Shown here piece after piece: positions 1-5,991 of a stretch of 7,873 nucleotides of DNA. The DNA comes from Thioalkalivibrio sp. (GTDB lineage: Bacteria > Pseudomonadota > Gammaproteobacteria > Ectothiorhodospirales > Ectothiorhodospiraceae), in assembly GCA_007120575.1 (NCBI GenBank), contig SKNJ01000275.1:1-7873 (forward strand), read 5' to 3'. Made by a program: the position numbers and the translations under genes. Under the pieces are notes generated by a model, which saw only the letters and a program-made list of their open reading frames with translations, did not search any database and was not told the origin of the DNA. How positions within the stretch are numbered: position 1 is the stretch's first letter; every line of letters begins with the position of its first letter.

Positions 1-98
1 AGGGCAACAGCAAGTACCTCTACGAGCTGTTCCCCTATGGCCCGGCTAAGCAGGCGTGCAAGTACGCCGGTCTGCCGAAGCCGACCGGCTGCGTCTAG
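1..98 (+). CDS. dsrC: DsrC, C-terminal end only (sulfur carrier protein)
   Basis: Only the last 31 codons are present, read in the frame starting at base 3 and ending at TAG 96-98. The visible end reads [16 protein letters not shown] and then PKPTGCV. This is the hallmark DsrC/TusE C-terminal arm: two strictly conserved cysteines separated by ten residues, the second being penultimate. In the family these cysteines carry substrate sulfur as a persulfide or trisulfide, present it to DsrAB and are re-oxidised by the DsrMK module. Having both cysteines marks a true DsrC, since TusE-type and other homologues may keep only the last one. The N-terminal fold lies upstream of the window. Its position before dsrM agrees with the dsrEFHC-MKLJOP order of sulfur oxidisers. 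The next gene is 363 bases away, so dsrC may be expressed partly independently of what follows. Confidence 0.96.
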   Translation, partial: GNSKYLYELFPYGPAKQACKYAGLPKPTGCV

Positions 99-128
99 GA
101 GACTGCCGGACTTGGGCGATCATCGCGA

Positions 129-228
129 GCGTGATGGGAGAGCAACTCCGTTTTTTCGGTCTCTCGAGGCGCATAGTGAGAACTATGGAGCGAGAGAGCC
201 CGGAAAACGGGGCCACCCTCCCATACGC
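129..228. repeat. Long imperfect inverted repeat / multi-segment hairpin after dsrC
   Basis: The repeat starts 31 bases after the dsrC stop and pairs in stacked blocks. These are 129-132 with 225-228 (G133 bulged), 134-140 with 218-224, 146-156 with 202-212 (including G·U pairs), 158-159 with 199-200, and 160-166 (TCTCTCG) with 191-197 (CGAGAGA). The innermost block is 172-177 (CATAGT) with 182-187 (ACTATG), closed by the tetraloop GAGA (178-181), which fits the GNRA pattern. An internal loop lies around 141-145/213-217. No T-run follows the 3' arm, so it is not a canonical intrinsic terminator. It could protect the dsrC transcript's 3' end, act as an attenuator, or be a palindromic repeat element in DNA. 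G·U and A·C differences are about equally split between strands, so the sequence does not prove it acts as RNA. Confidence 0.8.
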
Positions 229-461
229 GCAGCAGATCAGTCCCAGGTCCGACAGGGTCCCGGGATCCCGCCTCGCGGCGGGTACACCCCGCGGGGGCGG
301 CAGCCTCCGACTCGCTCTCGCGGGGTCCTGATACCGGTTCCGTCTTGCGGGACGGGACATTGCGCTACTCCGACTCCTGGGACGTCCCGCCGGGCCGTCC
401 GGGGAGAAATCGCCGGGCGGTCGGACGGACCGGCCCCGGTTGCTGACAGGAGGATACGTCG
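229..461 (+). other. GC-rich non-coding leader upstream of dsrM
   Basis: I see no credible gene here on either strand; the open frames crossing it are GC-driven shadows with no recognisable motifs. It contains several short potential stems. One spans 268-300 (CCGCC with GGCGG and CGCGG with CCGCG around a TACA centre), next to the palindrome CGGGATCCCG at 261-270. Another pairs 347-354 (GCGGGACG) with 383-390 (CGTCCCGC). Two mutually exclusive small ones near the dsrM ribosome site are 395-401 with 422-428, and 418-422 with 428-432. I could not identify a convincing -35/-10 promoter. The stretch is most simply the 5' leader or intercistronic spacer of dsrMKLJOPN. Confidence 0.5.
448..453 (+). 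promoter_or_regulatory. Ribosome binding site of dsrM
   Basis: A perfect AGGAGG lies 8 bases before the TTG at 462. It decides the start of dsrM, because no ATG or GTG in that frame sits at a suitable distance and the first membrane helix begins within a few residues of this TTG. Confidence 0.85.
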
Positions 462-1247
462 TTGACCTTCGCATCCATCGTCTATGCCGTGCTGTTCTAC
501 GGCGCGACCGCGATCCTGCTGATCGGAGTAGGCCTGCGGATTGCGCGCTATGCGCGCACCCCGGCCCCACTGAAGATCCCGACCACGCCGGCGCCGACGT
601 CGCGCGGCGGGGTGATCGGCCGGATGGCTTCCGAAGTCGTGTTCTTCTACAGCCTGTTCAAGGCCAACAAGTGGATCTGGATCCTCGCCTGGGTCTTCCA
701 CCTCGCGCTGTTGCTGGTGCTGCTGCGCCATCTGCGCTATTTCATCGACCCGGTCTGGGAGTGGGTCGTCCTCATTCAGCCGTTCGGCGTGTACGCCGGT
801 TTCGCAATGCTGGCCGGACTGATTGGCCTGTGGATCCGGCGCATCTTCGTGGAACGCATTCGCTATATCTCCGCGCCATCCGATCACCTGATGCTGGGCC
901 TGCTGATCGCGATCGCCGCCAGCGGACTGGCAATGAAATACCTCTGGCACGTCGACGTGACCGCGGTGAAGGTGTTCTTTGTCGGGCTGATGCGCTTCGA
1001 GATCCACTCGCTTCCGGCCGAACCACTGCTGTTGCTGCATCTGGCCCTGGTCGCGGCGCTGATGATCGTGTTCCCGTTCAGCAAGCTGCTGCATGCCCCG
1101 GGGGTGTTCTTCAGCCCGACCCGCAACCAGGCCGATAACCCGCGCGAACAGCGCCACACCAGCTGGGCCGCGCGTGTCGAACACACCGGTGCCGCGGCCC
1201 CCGCCAATCGGGGCGCCCCGGTACCCAACGCCCGTTCCGAGGACTGA
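462..1247 (+). CDS. dsrM: DsrM, haem b membrane subunit of DsrMKJOP
   Basis: This 261-residue NarI-like membrane protein would exchange electrons between DsrK and the quinone pool through two b haems. Five hydrophobic helices are visible at about residues 5-27, 71-94, 107-125, 142-160 and 187-208. Candidate haem-ligand histidines are H80 and H90 (the WVFHLALLL..LRHLRYF block), H142, H193 and H211 (PFSKLLHAPG, a typical end of the family's last helix). The start is TTG, supported by a perfect Shine-Dalgarno sequence and by immediate entry into the first helix. After the last helix comes a polar, proline- and alanine-rich tail (about 222-261) with no recognisable motif. It is the first gene after the long dsrC gap, and dsrK begins 4 bases after its stop. 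Family identity follows from helix layout and operon position; the exact haem ligands are inferred. Confidence 0.93.
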   Translation: MTFASIVYAVLFYGATAILLIGVGLRIARYARTPAPLKIPTTPAPTSRGGVIGRMASEVVFFYSLFKANKWIWILAWVFHLALLLVLLRHLRYFIDPVWEWVVLIQPFGVYAGFAMLAGLIGLWIRRIFVERIRYISAPSDHLMLGLLIAIAASGLAMKYLWHVDVTAVKVFFVGLMRFEIHSLPAEPLLLLHLALVAALMIVFPFSKLLHAPGVFFSPTRNQADNPREQRHTSWAARVEHTGAAAPANRGAPVPNARSED

Positions 1248-1251
1248 CGCG

Positions 1252-2751
1252 ATGGCCGACTTCGAGACCCCGGAAGTCAAGGAATACCTGGACATGCCCG
1301 AGCTGCAACCCGGGGCGATGTCACACAGCAAGCCGTTCGTGTCGCGCGACGAGTTTCAGGGACCACTGGGTTTCCCCGGCGAACTGGTGGACGACTGGCA
1401 GCACGTCGCGCTGGCCAAGCTGGCCGAACTGCTGAACAAGAATCGTGGCCTGCAGGTATTCATGGACGCCTGCGTCAAGTGCGGCGCCTGTACCGACAAG
1501 TGCCACTACTTCCTCGGCACCTCCGACCCGCGCAACATGCCGGTCGCGCGCCAGGACCTGCTGCGCAATGTCTATCGCCGGTACTTCACCTGGCCGGGGC
1601 GGCTGTTTCCGAAGCTGGTCGGCGCGCAGGACCTGACCGAAGACGTCCTCGACCAGTGGTACAGCTACTTCCACCAGTGCTCGGAGTGCCGACGCTGCTC
1701 GGTGTACTGCCCGTATGGCATCGACACCGCCGAGATCACCATGGCCACCCGCGAGATCATGAACGCGGTGGGCAAGGGCCAGAAGTACAGCAACGAGATC
1801 ATCGGCAAGGTCTTCAAGATCGGCAACAACCTCGGCCTGCCGCAGCCGGCCCTGAAGGACACCCTCGAGGGGCTGGAGGAAGAGGTCAAGGAGGACACCG
1901 GGGTCGACGTGCGCTATCCGCTGGACGAAAAGGGCGCCGACGTGCTGCTGGTCACCCCGTCGGCCGACTTCTTCGCGGAGCCGCATGTGGACGGCCTGAT
2001 CGGCTATGGCAAGGTATTCCACCAGGCCGGAATCTCCTGGACCCTGTCCTCGCATGCCTCGGAAGCCGCCAATTTCGGTCTGTTCATCGGCTCACCGGAG
2101 AACATGCGCAAGATTGCCCTGCGGGTACGCGAGGCGGCCGAGGAACTGGGTGTCAAACGCATCGTGTTCGGCGAATGCGGGCATGCCTGGCGGGTCGCGT
2201 ACAGCTTCCTGAACACGCTTGCCGGGCCGTTCGATTTCCTCGATCCGCGCTATCCGGTGCCGCAGCATATTTGCGAGGTCACCCACGAACTGATCCAGCG
2301 CGGTGCACTGACGCTGGACAAGAGCGCGAACGATCACCGCCGTGTCACCTTCCACGATTCCTGCAACGTGGCGCGCGCCTCGCGCATGGGGAACACCCCG
2401 GGCGGGCAGTTCACCATCCCGCGCGAGATTATCCAGGCGGTCTGCAACCACTACTACGATATGCCGGCGGACACCATCGGCGAGGCGACCTTCTGTTGCG
2501 GGGGCGGCGGCGGCCTGCTGACCGACGACCTGATGGAACTGCGCGTAAAGGGGGCACTGCCGCGCATGCAGGCCCTGCGCCAGGTGGTCGAGGAAGAGGG
2601 CGTCACGCATCTGGCCGCCATCTGCGCGATCTGCAAGAGCCAGTTCGCCAAGGTCCTGCCCTATTACGGGTTCGAAATGGACCAGATCGTGAGTGTGCAC
2701 CAGCTCGTCAGCGACGCGATCGTGCTGGACCCAGCCAAGCAAACAACCTAA
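1252..2751 (+). CDS. dsrK: DsrK, HdrD-like iron-sulfur catalytic subunit
   Basis: This 499-residue cytoplasmic iron-sulfur protein is related to heterodisulfide reductase HdrD. With DsrM it is thought to act on the DsrC disulfide/trisulfide and pass electrons to or from quinone. Two ferredoxin-type [4Fe-4S] motifs are present: C74-x2-C77-x2-C80-x3-C84 and C143-x2-C146-x2-C149-x3-C153-P. The C-terminal half has the CCG-domain cysteines that bind the special catalytic cluster: C371 (FHDSC), C415-C416 (FCCGGGGG) and C458/C461 (CAIC). C309 (GECGHAW) is a further cysteine in a conserved-looking block. I chose the ATG at 1252, preceded by GAGGA 8 bases upstream. The frame stays open further upstream, but that extension overlaps dsrM and is low-complexity. 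There is no signal peptide or membrane helix, as expected for a cytoplasmic subunit anchored by DsrM. Confidence 0.96.
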   Translation: MADFETPEVKEYLDMPELQPGAMSHSKPFVSRDEFQGPLGFPGELVDDWQHVALAKLAELLNKNRGLQVFMDACVKCGACTDKCHYFLGTSDPRNMPVARQDLLRNVYRRYFTWPGRLFPKLVGAQDLTEDVLDQWYSYFHQCSECRRCSVYCPYGIDTAEITMATREIMNAVGKGQKYSNEIIGKVFKIGNNLGLPQPALKDTLEGLEEEVKEDTGVDVRYPLDEKGADVLLVTPSADFFAEPHVDGLIGYGKVFHQAGISWTLSSHASEAANFGLFIGSPENMRKIALRVREAAEELGVKRIVFGECGHAWRVAYSFLNTLAGPFDFLDPRYPVPQHICEVTHELIQRGALTLDKSANDHRRVTFHDSCNVARASRMGNTPGGQFTIPREIIQAVCNHYYDMPADTIGEATFCCGGGGGLLTDDLMELRVKGALPRMQALRQVVEEEGVTHLAAICAICKSQFAKVLPYYGFEMDQIVSVHQLVSDAIVLDPAKQTT

Positions 2752-2791
2752 GGCGCCCGGCCTCGGGCCCGCGTTGACCAGGAGAACAGTA

Positions 2792-4738
2792 ATGGCCACC
2801 ACCAGTGACGACATGAACCTGACTTTCCGCATGTTCAAGGACGGCGAGAACAAGCGGCGGGAGTGGAAGAGCGCGATCTTCGAGGCCGACCACTCGCACA
2901 AGTGCCCGGTCTATGTGCACCGTACACCGCCGTGCCAGGGCTCCTGCCCGTCGGGCGAGGACATCCGTGGCTGGTTGCAGATCGTGCGCGGCATCGAAAA
3001 GCCGCCGCAGGATATGAGCTGGCAGGAGTATGCTTTCCGCCGCTCGACCGCCGCCAATCCGTTCCCGTCGGTGATGGGCCGGGTCTGCCCCGCACCCTGC
3101 GAATCCGGCTGCAACCGCAACGAGGTCGAGGAGTTCGTCGGTATCAACTCGGTGGAGCAGTACATCGGTGATACCGCATTTCAGGAGAAGTTCACGTTCG
3201 ACCCGCCGCCGCCCCTGTCGGGCAAGCGGGTAGCGATCGTCGGCGGCGGCCCGGGCGGGATGTCGGCCGCCTACCATCTGCGCCGCCTCGGGCATGCCTC
3301 GACCATCTTCGACGATCACGAGGAACTCGGCGGGATGATGATGTACGGCATCCCCGAGTACCGCGTACCGCGCGACATGCTGCGCCACGAGATGGACCGG
3401 GTACTGGCACTGGGCGATATCGACGTGCGCCTGAAGACGCGGGTTGGTCGCGACGTCAGCATGGAGGACGTGGAGAAGGAATTCGACGCCGTGGTCTGGG
3501 CAGTCGGCTGCCAGACCGGGCGCAAGCTCCCGGTGCCGGGCGGCGACGCCCCCAACTGCATCACCGGGGTCGATTTCCTCGAGGCCTTCAATACCGGCCG
3601 CATCAAGGTGCTGACCACCGACCGCATCGTCTGTGTCGGCGGCGGTGACACCTCGATCGACGTGGTGTCGGTCGCGCGACGCCTCGGCAAGATCGAGGCC
3701 GAGAACGTGACCGACCGGCCCGAGGACATGATCCACGGCTATGTCGCTCACGACAGCGCAGTCAGCGCGATGCGCACCGGCGCCGACGTGACCCTGACGT
3801 CGCTGTTCCCGAAGGAACAGATGACCGCCGCCGAGCACGAGGTGCACGACGCCCTGCACGAGGGCGTGACCATTCTCGACGGGGTCATGCCGGTCGAGGT
3901 CCTCCTTGACGACACCGGGCGTGCCACCGGCCTGAAGATGGCCCGGTGCGAGTGGGTCGACAATGCCCCGACGCCGGTAGAAGGCACGGAATTCGTGCTC
4001 GAGGCCGACCTGATCGTATCCGCCATCGGCCAGGGTGGTGACCTCGAGGGACTCGAGGCGCTGGACAACGGCCGCGGCTTCATCGACAACGACAAGTTCT
4101 ACCAGGTGCCGGGCAAGGAAGGCCACTTCGTGATCGGCGACATCATCCGCCCGCACCTGCTCACCACTGCGATCGGGCACGGCGCGATTGCCGCGGACAG
4201 CATCGACCACTATCTGCAGCACCAGGAACCGATCAAACGCCCGCGCGTGGATGTGCACCACTTCAACCTGCTGAACAAGCTGCAGGAGTCCGGCCTGGAG
4301 CCGGACCGCTATTCCGGCGAGCAGACCCGCGGCACCTCCTCGGCCCGCTTCGCGGTGCACAACTACGAGGATCGCTCCAGCCACGAGATCATCTCCCACG
4401 ACAAGCTGTTCAAGGGCCATTTCGCCTATACGCCGCGCATCCTGCGGCCGGAGCACGGGCCGGGAGCCGACGAGGTGATCGGGCATTTCGCCGAGCGCAT
4501 GGACGGCCTGACCGAGGAACAGGCACAGGGCGAGGCCGAGCGCTGCATGAGCTGCGGCATGTGCTTCGAGTGCGACAACTGCGTGATCTACTGCCCGCAG
4601 ACGGCCGTCTATCGTGTCCCCAAGAGCGAAAAGGCGACCGGACGCTATGTGGCCACCGACTACGCCAAGTGCGTCGGCTGCCATATCTGCGCCGATGTCT
4701 GCCCGACCGGCTATATCGACATGGCGATGGGTGAGTAA
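2792..4738 (+). CDS. dsrL: DsrL, NAD(P)H:acceptor oxidoreductase partner of DsrAB
   Basis: This 648-residue iron-sulfur flavoprotein resembles the GltD small subunit of glutamate synthase. In sulfur oxidisers DsrL binds DsrAB and passes electrons from sulfur oxidation to NAD(P)+. Domains in order: an N-terminal cysteine region (C38, C48, C52, then C99-x3-C103-x3-C107, the GltD-type cluster site); an FAD-binding Rossmann motif VGGGPGG at about 150-156, followed by an ELGG..YGIPEYR block; a second dinucleotide motif VGGGDTS at 282-288 for NAD(P)H; and a C-terminal ferredoxin part. That part has C585, C588, C591, C594, C597 and C601-P, then C627-x2-C630-x2-C633-x3-C637-P for [4Fe-4S] clusters. 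AGGAGA at 2780-2785 supports the ATG at 2792. No signal peptide is seen, so it is cytoplasmic. Its place between dsrK and dsrJ is characteristic of gammaproteobacterial sulfur oxidisers. NADH versus NADPH preference cannot be settled by eye. Confidence 0.95.
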   Translation: MATTSDDMNLTFRMFKDGENKRREWKSAIFEADHSHKCPVYVHRTPPCQGSCPSGEDIRGWLQIVRGIEKPPQDMSWQEYAFRRSTAANPFPSVMGRVCPAPCESGCNRNEVEEFVGINSVEQYIGDTAFQEKFTFDPPPPLSGKRVAIVGGGPGGMSAAYHLRRLGHASTIFDDHEELGGMMMYGIPEYRVPRDMLRHEMDRVLALGDIDVRLKTRVGRDVSMEDVEKEFDAVVWAVGCQTGRKLPVPGGDAPNCITGVDFLEAFNTGRIKVLTTDRIVCVGGGDTSIDVVSVARRLGKIEAENVTDRPEDMIHGYVAHDSAVSAMRTGADVTLTSLFPKEQMTAAEHEVHDALHEGVTILDGVMPVEVLLDDTGRATGLKMARCEWVDNAPTPVEGTEFVLEADLIVSAIGQGGDLEGLEALDNGRGFIDNDKFYQVPGKEGHFVIGDIIRPHLLTTAIGHGAIAADSIDHYLQHQEPIKRPRVDVHHFNLLNKLQESGLEPDRYSGEQTRGTSSARFAVHNYEDRSSHEIISHDKLFKGHFAYTPRILRPEHGPGADEVIGHFAERMDGLTEEQAQGEAERCMSCGMCFECDNCVIYCPQTAVYRVPKSEKATGRYVATDYAKCVGCHICADVCPTGYIDMAMGE

Positions 4739-4740
4739 CC

Positions 4741-5244
4741 ATGCTTCGAGGGAAGTCCCCGGCCCGGGCCGCCTCGCGCTGGCTGGTGCTCGGCGCCCTG
4801 CCCCTGCTGTTCCTGACCGCCTGCGGCGGCAGCGTGGAGCCGCCCCCGATGATGGAGGCGCGCGGTGACCAGTGCGTCGAGCCCCTGGACGTGATCCGCA
4901 AGGATCACGGCAAGCTGCTGATGCACGAACGTGACGATGCGGTGATCCGGGCTGCGCGCAACCCCGACCACAGCTTTGTCGGTTGCATCGATTGCCACGT
5001 TGCGACGGAGGCGCGCCATACCGAGCCGGAGACGCACTTCTGCGCCAGCTGCCACACCTTCAACGCGGTGCGCGTGGACTGCTTCCAGTGCCATCGGGAC
5101 CGGCCCTCGGAATCCGAGTACCTGCACACCCTGAACCCGCATGCGCCGGGGGTGGACTTCGCCTGGGATACCGACCACCGGGGCGTGGCCGCGAACCTCG
5201 CGGAGGTCGACCTGCTCCCGCCACCGGAGGCCCCGAAACCATGA
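4741..5244 (+). CDS. dsrJ: DsrJ, periplasmic triheme cytochrome c
   Basis: This 167-residue protein has exactly three CxxCH haem c sites: C82-IDCH, C101-ASCH and C114-FQCH. DsrJ is the periplasmic haem subunit of DsrMKJOP. In A. vinosum one haem has unusual His/Cys ligation, and the cysteine just before a PLDxIRxxH-like segment is the ligand. Here C45 (QCVEPLDVIRKDH) is the obvious counterpart. The N terminus has basic residues (R3, K5, R9, R13) and a hydrophobic stretch at about 14-27 ending in LTAC (25-28). That fits a lipoprotein lipobox, so the protein could be lipid-anchored at C28; otherwise it has a Sec signal peptide or uncleaved anchor. The ATG follows the dsrL stop by 2 bases, with GGTGAG at 4730-4735 as the ribosome site. 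Its last bases overlap dsrO by ATGA, which implies coupled translation. Confidence 0.95.
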   Translation: MLRGKSPARAASRWLVLGALPLLFLTACGGSVEPPPMMEARGDQCVEPLDVIRKDHGKLLMHERDDAVIRAARNPDHSFVGCIDCHVATEARHTEPETHFCASCHTFNAVRVDCFQCHRDRPSESEYLHTLNPHAPGVDFAWDTDHRGVAANLAEVDLLPPPEAPKP

Positions 5245-5972
5245 GCCAGAAGACGAGCGCTCCCCTCTCTCGCCGCCAGTTCATCACCGGCGCCGCCGCC
5301 GCGGTGGCCAGCGTCACCGTCGCCCCGGGCGTGTTCCTGATGCGCCCGGCCGAGGCCGGGACCGCCGAGGGGGTCCGCTGGGGCCTGCTGATCGACAGCA
5401 ACCGCTGCGGCGACTGCAATGCCTGCGTCACCGCCTGTCACGAGGAGAATGGCGTACGCGGGATGGACCGGCCGCGTACCGACGCCCAGTGGATCCGCAA
5501 GGTCGAGTTGCGCGATCCCGAGACCGGCTACAGCCATTCCCTGCCGGTGATGTGCCAGCACTGCGAACACCCGCCCTGCGAGGATGTCTGTCCGACCGGC
5601 GCCTCGTTCCGGCGCGCCGACGGCATCGTGCTGGTCAACAAGCACACCTGCATCGGCTGTCGCTACTGCATGATGGCCTGCCCCTACAAGGCCCGCTCGT
5701 TCATCCATGAAACCCTGACCGACCAGGCCGCGCACGCCCCGCGCGGCAAGGGCACGGTGGAGAGCTGCACGCTGTGCGTGCATCGCATCGACCGCGGCGA
5801 GCGCACGACCGCCTGCGTCGAGGCCTGCCACGAGCAGGGCAATGGCGCGATGATCTTCGGGGATCTCAACGACCCCGACTCCGCGATCTCCCGCGAGCTG
5901 GCGGAACACGGCGGCACCGCGATCCGGGCGGACCTGGGCCTGAACCCCGGCGTACGCTACCAGGGCATCTGA
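5241..5972 (+). CDS. dsrO: DsrO, periplasmic ferredoxin-like iron-sulfur subunit
   Basis: This 243-residue protein relays electrons between DsrJ and the membrane quinone subunit DsrP. The N terminus carries a twin-arginine signal, SRRQFITGAAAA, with a likely cleavage site after AEA near residue 39. It would therefore be exported folded with its clusters. Sixteen cysteines fall in four groups typical of the DmsB/HybA/PsrB family: 56/59/62/66, 105/108/113/117, 137/140/143/147 and 176/179/192/196. The second and third groups end in CP, as in [4Fe-4S] ferredoxin domains. The ATG at 5241 overlaps the dsrJ stop (ATGA), so translation is probably coupled to dsrJ. There is no membrane helix beyond the signal, so membrane association should come from DsrP. 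Confidence 0.95.
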   Translation: MSQKTSAPLSRRQFITGAAAAVASVTVAPGVFLMRPAEAGTAEGVRWGLLIDSNRCGDCNACVTACHEENGVRGMDRPRTDAQWIRKVELRDPETGYSHSLPVMCQHCEHPPCEDVCPTGASFRRADGIVLVNKHTCIGCRYCMMACPYKARSFIHETLTDQAAHAPRGKGTVESCTLCVHRIDRGERTTACVEACHEQGNGAMIFGDLNDPDSAISRELAEHGGTAIRADLGLNPGVRYQGI

Positions 5973-5977
5973 CATCC

Positions 5978-5981
5978 GAGG
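5978..5981 (+). promoter_or_regulatory. Ribosome binding site deciding the dsrP start
   Basis: GAGG lies 1 base before the ATG at 5983 and 10 bases before the ATG at 5992. Only the second spacing is workable, so the inner ATG is favoured; the difference is three residues. Confidence 0.5.
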
Positions 5982-5991
5982 CATGAGCACT

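Noticed and set aside
129..228. Intrinsic terminator of a dsrC transcript
   Set aside because: The stem is strong, but no T-rich run follows position 228, so it does not meet the usual terminator pattern. It was kept as a hairpin/repeat instead.
345..371. Possible sigma-70 promoter TTGCGG ... TACTCC before dsrM
   Set aside because: Both boxes are poor matches and the spacing is about 15 bases, so it is not supportable.
305..376. Nine-base direct repeat CTCCGACTC at 305-313 and 368-376
   Set aside because: One 9-base repeat in a few hundred GC-rich bases can arise by chance, and no further copies or matching flanks were seen.
1093..1251. Upstream extension of dsrK by 53 codons
   Set aside because: The extension overlaps the dsrM C terminus, is Pro/Arg-rich and without motif. 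The ATG at 1252 has a good ribosome site and a sensible N terminus.
237..1331. Long minus-strand open frame (364 codons) across the dsrM region
   Set aside because: It lies antisense to dsrM and the leader. Its product is low-complexity, rich in Gln, His, Arg and Asp, with no motif; it is a typical shadow of a GC-rich gene.
2708..4684. Minus-strand open frame of 658 codons opposite dsrL
   Set aside because: It mirrors dsrL codon structure, is rich in Ala, Val, His and Asp, and has no recognisable domain. dsrL on the + strand carries clear FAD, NAD(P) and cluster motifs.
4905..5990. Minus-strand open frame of 361 codons opposite dsrJ-dsrO
   Set aside because: It spans two well-supported overlapping + strand genes and shows no domain of its own; it is an antisense shadow.
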